A stretch of DNA of 64,000 nt from Megachile rotundata (lineage: Eukaryota > Arthropoda > Insecta > Hymenoptera > Megachilidae). The position numbers and the translations under genes are program-made. The notes under the pieces were generated by a model. That model did not search any database and had not been told where the DNA came from. It saw only the letters and a list, made by a program, of their open reading frames with translations. Shown piece after piece: positions 52,201 through 64,000 of this stretch. The number at the start of each line of letters is the position of its first letter. Within the stretch, counting starts at the first letter, position 1. The DNA lies in the NCBI RefSeq assembly GCF_050947335.1, contig NW_027473317.1, positions 3,906,001-3,970,000 of the forward strand. Direction: 5' to 3'.

Positions 52201-55200
52201 ATGATTGTGATTGTATGACTGTGATTGTATGATTGTGATTGTATGATTGTGATTGTATGATTGTGATTGTATGATTGTGATTGTATGATTGTGATCGTAT
52301 GATTGTGATTGTATGATTGTGATTGTGTGATTGTGATTGTGTGATTGTGATTGTGAGATTGTGATTGTATGATTTTGATTGTATGATCGTGATTCTATGA
52401 TCGTGATTGTGAGATTTTGATTGTGTGATTGTGATTGTATGATTGTGATTGTATGATTGTGATTGTATGATTGTGATTGTATGATTGTGATTGTATGATT
52501 GTGATTGTGTGATTGTGATTGTATGATTCTGATCGTATGATTGTGATTCTTTGATTGCGATTGTATGATTTTGATTGTATGATTGTGATTGTATGATTGT
52601 GATTGTATGACTGTGATTGTATGATTGGCATCGTATGATTGTGATTGTGTGATTGCGATTGTATGATTGTGACTGTATGATTGTGATTGTATGATTGTCA
52701 TTGTATGATTGTGATTGTATGATTATGATTGTATGATTGTCATTGTATGATTGTGATTGTGTGATTGTGATTGTATGATTGTGATTGTATGATTGTGATT
52801 GTATGATTATGATCGTATGATTGTGATTGTATGATTGTGATTGTATGATTGTGATTGTATGATTGTGATTGCATGATTGTGATTGTATGATTGTGATTGT
52901 ATGATTGTGATTGTATGATTGTGATTGTATGATTGCGATTGTATGATTGTGATTGTATGATTGTGATCGTATGATTGTGATCGTATGATTGTGATTGTAT
53001 GATTCTGATTGTATGATTGTGATTGTATGATTGTGATTGTATGATCGTGATTATATGATCGTGATTGTATGATCGTGATTGTGAGATTGTGATTGTATGA
53101 TTGTGGTTGTATGATTGTGATTGTATGATTGTGATTGTATGATTGTGATTGTATGATTGTGTTTGCATGATTGTGATTGTATGATTGTGATTGCGTGATT
53201 GTGATTGTATGATTGTGATTGTATGATTGTGATTGTATGATTGTGATTGTATGATTGTGATTGTATGATTGCGATTGTATGATTGTGATTGTATGATTGT
53301 GATTGTATGATTGTGATCGTATGATTGCGATTCATTGATTGTTTCTGTATGATTGTGATTGTATGATTGTGATTGTATGATTTTGATTGTATGATTGCGA
53401 TTGTATGATTGTGATTGTGTGATTGTGATTGTGAGATTGTGATTGTATGATTTTGATTGTATGATCGTGATTCTATGATCGTGATTGTGAGATTTTGATT
53501 GTATGATTGTGATCGTATGATTGTGATTGTATGATTGTGATTGTATGATTGTGATTGTATGATTGTGATTGTATGATTGTGATTGTATGATTGTGATTGT
53601 ATGATTGTGATTGTATGATAGTAATTGTATGATTGTGAGTGTATTATTGTCATTGTATGATTGTGATTGTATGACTGTGATTGTATGATTGTGATTGTAT
53701 GATTGTGATTGTATGATTGTGATTGTATGATTGTGATTGTATGATTGTGATCGTATGATTGTGATTCTTTGATTGCGATTGTATGATTGTGATTGTATGA
53801 TTGTGATTGTATGATTGTGATTGTATGATTGTGATTATATGATTGTGATTGTATGAATGCGATTGTATGATTGTGACTGTATGATTGTGATTGTATGATT
53901 TTCATTGTATGATTGTGATTGTATGATTATGATTGTATGATTGTGATTGTATGATTGTGATTGTGTGATTGTGATTGTATGATTCTGATCGTATGATTGT
54001 GATTGTAAGATTGTGATTGTGTGATTGCGATTGTATGATTGTGACTGTATAATTGTGATTGTCTGATTGGCATCGTATGATTGTGATTGTGTGATTGCGA
54101 TTGTATGATTGTGACTGTATGATTGTGATTGTATGATTGTCATTGTATGATTGTGCTTGTATGATTATGATTGTATGATTGTCATTGTATGATTGTGATT
54201 GTGTGATTGTGATTGTATGATTGTGATTGTATGATTGTGATTGTATGATTATGATCGTATGATTGTGATTGTATGATTGTGATTGTATGATTGTGATTGT
54301 ATGATTGTGATTGCATGATTGTGATTGTATGATTGTGATTGTATGATTGTGATTGTATGATGGTGATTGTATGATTGCGATTGTATGATTGTGATTGTAT
54401 GATTGTGATCGTATGATTGTGATCGTATGATTGTGATTGTATGATTCTGATTGTATGATTGTGATTGTATGATTGTGATTGTATGATCGTGATTATATGA
54501 TCGTGATTGTATGATCGTGATTGTGAGATTGTGATTGTATGATTGTGGTTGTATGATTGTGATTGTATGACTGTGATTGTATGATTGTGATTGTATGATT
54601 GTGTTTGCATGATTGTGATTGTATGATTGTGATTGCGTGATTGTGATTGTATGATTGTGATTGTATGATTGTGATTGTATGATTGTGATTGTATGATTGT
54701 GATTGTATGATTGCGATTGTATGATTGTGATTGTATGATTGTGATTGTATGATTGTGATCGTATGATTGCGATTCATTGATTGTTTCTGTATGATTGTGA
54801 TTGTGTGATTGTGATTGTATGATTCTGATCGTATGATTGTGATTGTAAGATTGTGATTGTGTGATTGCGATTGTATGATTGTGCCTGTATGATTGTGATT
54901 GTATGATTGTCATTGTATGATTGTGATTGTATAATTATGATTGTATGATTGTGCTTGTATGATTGTGATTGTGTGATTGTGATTGTATGATTGTGATTGT
55001 ATGATTGTGATTGTAAGATTGTGATTGTGTGATTGCGATTGTATGATTGTGACTGTATGACTGTGACTGTATGATTGTCATTGTATGATTGTGATTGTAT
55101 GATTGTGATTGTATGGTTGTGATTGTATGATTGTGATTGTATGATTGTGATTGTATGATTGTGATTGTATGATTGTGATTGTATGATTATGATCGTATGA

Positions 55201-55282
55201 TTGTGATTGTATGATTGTGATTGTATGATTGTGATTGTATGATTGTGATTGCATGATTGTGATTGCATGATTGTGATTGTAT
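49224..55282. repeat. Macro-copy B of the higher-order repeat
   Basis: Left 0.6 kb matches only copy A. From 49,865 it also matches copy C, at 5,418 bp (387 units) to about 51.99 kb and at 5,404 bp (386 units) from about 52.05 to 55.28 kb. The single-unit change sits at GATTCTTTGATAGCG, where B has one more consensus unit than A and C. Confidence 0.9.
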
Positions 55283-58200
55283 GATTGTGATTGTATGATT
55301 GTGACTGTATGATTGTGATTGTTTGATTGTGATTGTATGATTGTGATTGTGTGATTGTGATTGTATGATTCTGATCGTATGATTGTGATTGTAAGATTGT
55401 GATTGTGTGATTGCGATTGTATGATTGTGACTGTATGATTGTGATTGTATGATTGTCATTGTATGATTGTGATTGTATGATTATGATTGTATGATTGTGA
55501 TTCTTTGATTGTGATTGTATGATTATGATTGTATGATTGTGATTGTATGATTGTGATTGTGTGATTGTGATTGTATGATTCTGATCGTATGATTGTGATT
55601 CTTTGATTGCGATTGTATGATTGTGATTGTATGATTGTGATTGTATGATTGTGATTGCATGATTGTGATTGTATGATTGTGATTGTATGATTGTGATTGT
55701 ATGATTGTTTCTGTATGGTTGTGATTGTATGATTGCGATTGTATGATTGCGATTGTATGATTCTGATTGTATGATTGTGATTGTATGATTGTGATTGTAT
55801 GATTGTGATTGTATGATTGTGATTGTATGATTGCGATTGTATGATTGTGATTGTATGATTGTGATCTTATGATTGTGATCGTATGATTGTGATTGTATGA
55901 TTCTGATTGTATGATTGTGATTGTATGATTGTGATTGTATGATCGTGATTATATGATCGTGATTGTATGATCGTGATTGTGAGATTGTGATTGTATGATT
56001 GTGGTTGTATGATTGTGATTGTATGATTGTGATTGCATGATTGTGATTGTATGATTGTGTTTGCATGATTGTGATTGTATGATTGTGATTGCGTGATTGT
56101 GATTGTATGATTGTGATTGTATGATTGTGATTGTATGATTGTGATTGTATGATTGCGATTGTATGATTGTGATTGTATGATTGTGATTGTATGATTGTGA
56201 TCGTATGATTGCGATTCATTGATTGTTTCTGTATGATTGTGATTGTATGATTGTGATTGTATGATTTTGATTGTATGATTGCGATTGTATGATTGTGATT
56301 GTGTGATTGTGATTGTGAGATTGTGATTGTATGATTTTGATTGTATGATCGTGATTCTATGATCGTGATTGTGAGATTTTGATTGTATGATTGTGATCGT
56401 ATGATTGTGATCGTATGATTGTGATTGTATGATTGTGATTGTATGATTGTGATTGTATGATTGTGATTGTATGATTGTGATTGTATGATAGTAATTGTAT
56501 GATTGTGCTTGTATGATTGTCATTGTATGATTGTGATTGTATGACTGTGATTGTATGATTGTGATTGTATGATTGTGATTGTATGATTGTGATTGTATGA
56601 TTGTGATTGTATGATTGTGATCGTATGATTGTGATTCTTTGATTGCGATTGTATGATTGTGATTGTATGATTGTGATTGTATGATTGTGATTGTATGATT
56701 GTGATTAAATGATTGTGATTGTATGAATGCGATTGTATGATTGTGACTGTATGATTGTGATTGTATGATTTTCATTGTATGATTGTGATTGTATGATTAT
56801 GATTGTATGATTGTGATTGTATGATTGTGATTGTGTGATTGTGATTGTATGACTCTGATCGTATGATTGTGATTGTAAGATTGTGATTGTGTGATTGCGA
56901 TTGTATGATTGTGACTGTATGATTGTGATTGTATGATTGTCATTGAATGATTGTGATTGTATGATTATGATTGTATGATTGTGGTTGTATGATTGTGATT
57001 GTGTGATTGTGATTGTATGATTGTGATTGTATGATTGTGATTGTAAGATTGTGATTGTGTGATTGCGATTGTATGATTGTGACTGTATGACTGTGACTGT
57101 ATGATTGTCATTGTATGATTGTGATTGTATGATTGTGATTGTATGGTTGTGATTGTATGATTGTGATTGTATGATTGTGATTGTATGATTGTGATTGTAT
57201 GATTGTGATTGTATGATTGTGATTGTATGATTGTGATTGTATGATAGTAATTGTATGATTGTGATTGTATGATTGTCATTGTATGATTGTGATTGTATGA
57301 CTGTGATTGTATGATTGTGATTGCATGATTGTGATTGTATGATTGTGATTGTATGATTGTGATTGTATGATTGTGATTGTATGATTGTGATCGTATGATT
57401 GTGATTCTTTGATAGCGATTGTATGATTGTGATTGTATGATTGTGATTGTATGATTTTGATTGTGTGATTGTGATTGTATGATTGTGATTGTATGATTGT
57501 GATTGTATGATTGTGATTGTATGATTGTGATTGTATGATTGTGATTGTATGATTGTGATTGTATGATAGTAATTGTATGATTGTGATTGTATGATTGTCA
57601 TTGTATGATTGTGATTGTATGACTGTGATTGTATGATTGTGATTGTATGATTGTGATTGTATGATTGTGATTGTATGATTGTGATTGTATGATTGTGATC
57701 GTATGATTGTGATTGTATGATTGTGATTGTGTGATTGTGATTGTGTGATTGTGATTGTGAGATTGTGATTGTATGATTTTGATTGTATGATCGTGATTCT
57801 ATGATCGTGATTGTGAGATTTTGATTGTGTGATTGTGATTGTATGATTGTGATTGTATGATTGTGATTGTATGATTGTGATTGTATGATTGTGATTGTAT
57901 GATTGTGATTGTGTGATTGTGATTGTATGATTCTGATCGTATGATTGTGATTCTTTGATTGCGATTGTATGATTTTGATTGTATGATTGTGATTGTATGA
58001 TTGTGATTGTATGACTGTGATTGTATGATTGGCATCGTATGATTGTGATTGTGTGATTGCGATTGTATGATTGTGACTGTATGATTGTGATTGTATGATT
58101 GTCATTGTATGATTGTGATTGTATGATTATGATTGTATGATTGTCATTGTATGATTGTGATTGTGTGATTGTGATTGTATGATTGTGATTGTATGATTGT

Positions 58201-60668
58201 GATTGTATGATTATGATCGTATGATTGTGATTGTATGATTGTGATTGTATGATTGTGATTGTATGATTGTGATTGCATGATTGTGATTGTATGATTGTGA
58301 TTGTATGATTGTGATTGTATGATTGTGATTGTATGATTGCGATTGTATGATTGTGATTGTATGATTGTGATCGTATGATTGTGATCGTATGATTGTGATT
58401 GTATGATTCTGATTGTATGATTGTGATTGTATGATTGTGATTGTATGATCGTGATTATATGATCGTGATTGTATGATCGTGATTGTGAGATTGTGATTGT
58501 ATGATTGTGGTTGTATGATTGTGATTGTATGATTGTGATTGTATGATTGTGATTGTATGATTGTGTTTGCATGATTGTGATTGTATGATTGTGATTGCGT
58601 GATTGTGATTGTATGATTGTGATTGTATGATTGTGATTGTATGATTGTGATTGTATGATTGTGATTGTATGATTGCGATTGTATGATTGTGATTGTATGA
58701 TTGTGATTGTATGATTGTGATCGTATGATTGCGATTCATTGATTGTTTCTGTATGATTGTGATTGTATGATTGTGATTGTATGATTTTGATTGTATGATT
58801 GCGATTGTATGATTGTGATTGTGTGATTGTGATTGTGAGATTGTGATTGTATGATTTTGATTGTATGATCGTGATTCTATGATCGTGATTGTGAGATTTT
58901 GATTGTATGATTGTGATCGTATGATTGTGATTGTATGATTGTGATTGTATGATTGTGATTGTATGATTGTGATTGTATGATTGTGATTGTATGATTGTGA
59001 TTGTATGATTGTGATTGTATGATAGTAATTGTATGATTGTGAGTGTATTATTGTCATTGTATGATTGTGATTGTATGACTGTGATTGTATGATTGTGATT
59101 GTATGATTGTGATTGTATGATTGTGATTGTATGATTGTGATTGTATGATTGTGATCGTATGATTGTGATTCTTTGATTGCGATTGTATGATTGTGATTGT
59201 ATGATTGTGATTGTATGATTGTGATTGTATGATTGTGATTATATGATTGTGATTGTATGAATGCGATTGTATGATTGTGACTGTATGATTGTGATTGTAT
59301 GATTTTCATTGTATGATTGTGATTGTATGATTATGATTGTATGATTGTGATTGTATGATTGTGATTGTGTGATTGTGATTGTATGATTCTGATCGTATGA
59401 TTGTGATTGTAAGATTGTGATTGTGTGATTGCGATTGTATGATTGTGACTGTATAATTGTGATTGTCTGATTGGCATCGTATGATTGTGATTGTGTGATT
59501 GCGATTGTATGATTGTGACTGTATGATTGTGATTGTATGATTGTCATTGTATGATTGTGCTTGTATGATTATGATTGTATGATTGTCATTGTATGATTGT
59601 GATTGTGTGATTGTGATTGTATGATTGTGATTGTATGATTGTGATTGTATGATTATGATCGTATGATTGTGATTGTATGATTGTGATTGTATGATTGTGA
59701 TTGTATGATTGTGATTGCATGATTGTGATTGTATGATTGTGATTGTATGATTGTGATTGTATGATGGTGATTGTATGATTGCGATTGTATGATTGTGATT
59801 GTATGATTGTGATCGTATGATTGTGATCGTATGATTGTGATTGTATGATTCTGATTGTATGATTGTGATTGTATGATTGTGATTGTATGATCGTGATTAT
59901 ATGATCGTGATTGTATGATCGTGATTGTGAGATTGTGATTGTATGATTGTGGTTGTATGATTGTGATTGTATGACTGTGATTGTATGATTGTGATTGTAT
60001 GATTGTGTTTGCATGATTGTGATTGTATGATTGTGATTGCGTGATTGTGATTGTATGATTGTGATTGTATGATTGTGATTGTATGATTGTGATTGTATGA
60101 TTGTGATTGTATGATTGCGATTGTATGATTGTGATTGTATGATTGTGATTGTATGATTGTGATCGTATGATTGCGATTCATTGATTGTTTCTGTATGATT
60201 GTGATTGTGTGATTGTGATTGTATGATTCTGATCGTATGATTGTGATTGTAAGATTGTGATTGTGTGATTGCGATTGTATGATTGTGCCTGTATGATTGT
60301 GATTGTATGATTGTCATTGTATGATTGTGATTGTATAATTATGATTGTATGATTGTGCTTGTATGATTGTGATTGTGTGATTGTGATTGTATGATTGTGA
60401 TTGTATGATTGTGATTGTAAGATTGTGATTGTGTGATTGCGATTGTATGATTGTGACTGTATGACTGTGACTGTATGATTGTCATTGTATGATTGTGATT
60501 GTATGATTGTGATTGTATGGTTGTGATTGTATGATTGTGATTGTATGATTGTGATTGTATGATTGTGATTGTATGATTGTGATTGTATGATTATGATCGT
60601 ATGATTGTGATTGTATGATTGTGATTGTATGATTGTGATTGTATGATTGTGATTGCATGATTGTGATT
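55283..60668. repeat. Macro-copy C of the higher-order repeat
   Basis: Starts near the GACTG unit at 55,301 (49,883 in B) and ends where three GATTGCATG units occur at about 60,650-60,690 against two in B. Rare landmarks shared with B include GTGAGTGTATTATTG (53,637/59,041), GTGCCTGTATG and GATTAAATG. Confidence 0.9.
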
Positions 60669-61228
60669 GCATGATTGTGATTGCATGATTGTGATTGTAT
60701 GATTGTGATTGTATGATTGTTTCTGTATGATTGTGATTGTATGATTGCAATTGTATGATTGCGATTGTATGATTGTGATTGTATGATCGTGATTATATGA
60801 TCGTGATTGTATGATCGTGATTGTGAGATTGTGATTGTATGATTGTGGTTGTATGATTGTGATTGTATGATTGTGATTGTATGATTGTGATTGTATGATT
60901 GTGTTTGCATGATTGTGATTGTATGATTGTGATTGCGTGATTGTGATTGTATGATTGTGATTGTATGATTGCGAATGTATGATTGTGATTGTATGATAGT
61001 AATTGTATGATTGTCATTGTATGATTGTGATCGTATGATTGTGATCGTATGATTGTGATCGTATGATTGTGATCGTATGATTGTGATCGTATGATTGTGA
61101 TCGTATGATTGTGATCGTATGATTGTGATCGTATGATTGTGATTGTATGATTGTGATTGTATGATTGTGATTGTATGATTGTGATTGTATGATTGTGATC
61201 GTATGATTGTGATCGTATGATTGTGATC
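60490..61228. repeat. Block copied at +2,772 bp, copy 1
   Basis: Matches 63,262-64,000 at 2,772 bp (198 units): GTATGGTTG at 60,519/63,291, TTTCTG at about 60,721/63,493, GCAATTG and GCGAATG shortly after, then an eight-unit GATCG run at 61,029/63,801. The right limit is set by the end of the window, so the true duplication is longer or unknown. Confidence 0.88.
61027..61140. repeat. Run of eight GATCG units
   Basis: GATCG at 61,029 to 61,127 every 14 bp, then four consensus units and three more GATCG (61,197, 61,211, 61,225). Repeated exactly at 63,801. Confidence 0.9.
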
Positions 61229-61767
61229 GTATGATTGTGATTCTTTGATTGCGATTGTATGATTGTGATTGTATGATTGTGATTGTATGATTGTGATTGT
61301 ATGATTGTGATTGTATGATTGTGATTGTATGATTGTGATTGTATGATTGTGATTGTATGATTGTGATTGTATGATTGTGATTGTATGATTGTGATTGTAT
61401 GATTGTGATTGTATGATTGCGATTGTATGATTGTGATTGTATGATTGTGATTGTATGATTGTGATCGTATGATTGTGGTCGTATGATTGTGATTGTATAA
61501 TGGTGATTGTATGATTGCGATTGTATGATTGTGATTGTATGATTGTGATCGTATGATTGTGATCGTATGATTGTGATCGTATAATTGCGATTGTATGATT
61601 GTGACTGTATGATTGTGATTGTATGATTGTCATTGTATGATTGTGATTGTATGATTGTGATTGTATGATTGTGACTGTATGGTTGTGATTGTTTGATTGT
61701 GATTGTATGATTGTGATTGTGTGATTGTGATTGTATGATTCTGATAGTATGATTGTGATTGTAGGAT

Positions 61768-62400
61768 TGTGATTGTGTGATTGCGATTGTATGATTGTGA
61801 CTGTATGATTGTGATTGTATGATTGTCATTGTATGATTGTGATTGTATGATTATGATTGTATGATTGTGATTCTTTGATTGTGATTGTATGATTATGATT
61901 GTATGATTGTGATTGTATGATTGTGATTGTGTGACTATGATTGTATGATTCTGATCGTATGATTGTGATTCTTTGATTCCGATTGTATGATTGTGATTGT
62001 ATGATTGTTATTGTATGATTGTGATCGTATGATTGTGATTGTGTGATTGCGATTGTATGATTGTGACTGTATGATTGTGATTGTATGATTGTCATTGTAT
62101 GATTGTGATTGTATGATTATGATTGTATGATTGTGATTCTTTGATTGTGATTGTATGATTATGATTGTATGATTGTGATTGTATGATTGTGATTGTGAGA
62201 TTATGATTGTATGATTCTGATCGTATGATTGTGATTCTTTGATTCCGATTGTATGATTGTGATTGTATGATTGTTATTGTATGATTGTGATCGTATGATT
62301 GTGATTGTGTGATTGCGATTGTATGATTGTGACTGTATGATTGTGATTGTATGATTGTCATTGTATGATTGTGATTGTATGATTATGATTGTATGATTGT
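61768..62400. repeat. 266-bp (19-unit) tandem duplication with partial third copy
   Basis: GTGTG at 61,775/62,041 and GTCATTG near 61,825/62,091/62,357 recur every 266 bp, with GATTCTTTGATTCCG in both complete copies. Small differences exist (GTGACTATG in the first, GTGAGATTATG in the second). The third copy departs at about 62,400, where GTCATTG replaces GATTCTTTG. Confidence 0.87.
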
Positions 62401-63261
62401 CATTGTATGATTGTGATTGTGTGATTGTGATTGTATGATTGTGATTGTATGATTGTGATTGTATGATTATGATCGTATGATTGTGATTGTATGATTGTGA
62501 TTGTATGATTGTGATTGTATGATTGTGATTGCATGATTGTGATTGCATGATTGCGATTGTATGATTGTGATTGTATGATTGTGATTGTATGATTGTTTCT
62601 GTATGATTGTGATTGTATGATTGCGATTGTATGATTCTGATTGTATGATTGTGATTGTATGATTGTGATTGTGTGATTGTGATTGTGTGATTGTGATAGT
62701 ATAATTGTGATTGTATGATTGTGATTGTATGATTGTGATTGTATGATTGCGATTGTATGATTCTGATTGTATGATTGTGATTGTATGATCGTGATTGTAT
62801 GATCGTGATTGTGAGATAGTGATTGTATGATTGTGGTTGTATGATTGTGATTGTATGATTGTGATTGTATGATTGTGATTGTATGATTGTGTTTGCATGA
62901 TTGTGATTGTATGATCGTGATTGTGAGATTGTGATTGTATGATTGTCATTGTATGATTGTGATTGTGTGATTGTGATTGTATGATTGTGATTGTATGATT
63001 GTGATTGTATGATTATGATCGTATGATTGTGATTGTATGATTGTGATTGTATGATTATGATTGTATGATTGTGATTGCATGATTGTGATTGTATGATTGT
63101 GATTGTATGATTGTGATTGTATGATTGTGATTGTATGATTGCGATTGTATGATTCTGATTGTATGATTGTGATTGTATGATCGTGATTGTATGATCGTGA
63201 TTGTATGATCGTGATTGTGAGATAGTGATTGTATGATTGTGGTTGTATGATTGTGATTGTA

Positions 63262-64000
63262 TGATTGTGATTGTATGATTGTGATTGTATGGTTGTGATT
63301 GTATGATTGTGATTGTATGATTGTGATTGTATGATTGTGATTGTATGATTGTGATTGTATGATTATGATCGTATGATTGTGATTGTATGATTGTGATTGT
63401 ATGATTGTGATTGTATGATTGTGATTGCATGATTGTGATTGCATGATTGTGATTGCATGATTGTGATTGTATGATTGTGATTGTATGATTGTTTCTGTAT
63501 GATTGTGATTGTATGATTGCAATTGTATGATTGCGATTGTATGATTGTGATTGTATGATCGTGATTATATGATCGTGATTGTATGATCGTGATTGTGAGA
63601 TTGTGATTGTATGATTGTGGTTGTATGATTGTGATTGTATGATTGTGATTGTATGATTGTGATTGTATGATTGTGTTTGCATGATTGTGATTGTATGATT
63701 GTGATTGCGTGATTGTGATTGTATGATTGTGATTGTATGATTGCGAATGTATGATTGTGATTGTATGATAGTAATTGTATGATTGTCATTGTATGATTGT
63801 GATCGTATGATTGTGATCGTATGATTGTGATCGTATGATTGTGATCGTATGATTGTGATCGTATGATTGTGATCGTATGATTGTGATCGTATGATTGTGA
63901 TCGTATGATTGTGATTGTATGATTGTGATTGTATGATTGTGATTGTATGATTGTGATTGTATGATTGTGATCGTATGATTGTGATCGTATGATTGTGATC
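63262..64000. repeat. Block copied at +2,772 bp, copy 2 (cut by window end)
   Basis: Partner of 60,490-61,228. It contains the eight-unit GATCG run from 63,801 and reaches the last base of the window in the following GATCG group (63,969, 63,983, 63,997). Confidence 0.88.

Larger units (their letters stand above)
1..64000. repeat. 14-bp satellite/minisatellite array filling the window
   Basis: Every part of the window reads as tandem copies of GTGATTGTATGATT or one- to three-base variants of it; 64,000/14 is about 4,571 units. The motif GTAT falls at position 7 modulo 14 from the first base to about 14.38 kb and again from about 39.0 kb to the end, with small offsets between. Consensus composition on the + strand is 7 T, 4 G, 3 A and no C (28.6% G+C). 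Stretches outside the duplicated blocks listed below (roughly 3,490-4,260, 6,390-7,560, 24,650-25,390 and 38,040-39,410) contain the same units and nothing else. There is no unique flanking DNA at either end, so array length and location are unknown. A eukaryotic heterochromatic satellite is the natural reading; the family is not recognised. Confidence 0.98.

Noticed and set aside
1..64000. CRISPR array with 14-bp repeats
   Set aside because: There are no unique spacers: the units abut directly and the intervening sequence is the same repeat. The unit is too short and not palindromic.
1..64000. Telomeric repeat
   Set aside because: The unit has no run of two or more G and does not resemble TTAGGG-type repeats. 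The many diverged units and higher-order duplications fit an internal satellite better, although a subtelomeric location cannot be excluded.
1..64000. Replication origin or DnaA-box/iteron cluster of a plasmid or bacterial chromosome
   Set aside because: Iteron arrays are short and lie next to rep genes. Here tens of kilobases of repeat have no gene beside them.
1..64000. Repetitive histidine/asparagine/glutamine-rich structural or metal-binding protein
   Set aside because: The NHNH and QSQS pattern looks like a low-complexity protein, but the same peptide appears in all frames because of the 14-bp period, and stops at variant units break it often. Nothing indicates selection on the peptide.
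1..64000. G-quadruplex, hairpin terminator or tRNA-like structures
   Set aside because: The + strand lacks G-runs and has almost no C, so stable G-C stems cannot form. GATC palindromes in variant units are only four bases long.
1..64000. Pure assembly artefact
   Set aside because: Not fully excluded. However, duplicates differ by scattered substitutions, unit-number changes and private register slips, which argues that much of the structure is real. The near-identical copies at 42-61 kb remain the part most in need of read-level support.

Overview
The whole window is one uninterrupted tandem array of a 14-bp unit, consensus GTGATTGTATGATT on the + strand, about 4,570 units. It enters and leaves the window in mid-array, so neither edge of the satellite is seen. 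I find no credible protein gene, RNA gene, mobile element, CRISPR array, promoter, terminator or replication origin. A simple-sequence satellite of this length and homogeneity points to eukaryotic heterochromatin (pericentromeric, subtelomeric, sex-chromosomal or similar). The taxon cannot be read from the sequence, and I do not recognise the unit as a named satellite.

Unit design: the 14-mer is an 8+6 doublet of one core (GATTGTAT + GATTGT). The + strand consensus has no cytosine, so nearly every C on the + strand marks a diverged unit. Common variants are GATCGT (in either half-unit), TGCGATT, GTCATT, GTGAGATT, GATTCTTTG, GATTCTG, GATTATG, GACTGTATG, GATAGTAATTG, TTTCTGTATG, GTTTGCATG, GGCATCG and GTATAAT. 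These act as a barcode along the array. The 14-bp register is kept across 64 kb apart from four small slips: +1 near 14,385, +2 near 17,347, -2 near 32,343 and -1 near 38,997. They sum to zero.

Layout from the barcode: 0-17 kb is a mosaic of 0.5-1.7 kb blocks copied at spacings of 1.4-8.2 kb. At 17.4-31 kb a block of roughly 5.4 kb (17.4-22.9) recurs at 25.4-30.9, with a 616-bp tandem duplication at 23-24.25 kb between them. At 31.3-38.0 kb a 3.1-kb block is duplicated head to tail at a 3.6-kb spacing. At 39.4-42.7 kb a block of about 1.6 kb is tandemly duplicated. At 42.1-60.7 kb lie three nearly identical macro-copies (A, B, C) spaced by 7.1/5.9 and 5.4 kb; copy A carries an extra piece of about 1.25 kb, most of it copied from 40.25-41.24 kb. 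From 60.5 kb to the end there is a 2,772-bp-spaced duplication and a 266-bp tandem duplication. Almost every spacing is a whole multiple of 14, as expected for unequal exchange or conversion in register.

Coding: long open frames exist only on the - strand, in all three frames. They are a consequence of the repeat: the - strand consensus contains no stop triplet, while the + strand has TGA in every frame. Because 14 is not divisible by 3, three units (42 bp) give the same 14-residue peptide (YNHNHTITIIQSQS) in each frame. Starts and stops come only from scattered variant units. I treat all of these frames as non-genic. The interest of the window is the architecture and recent history of the satellite, not a gene system.
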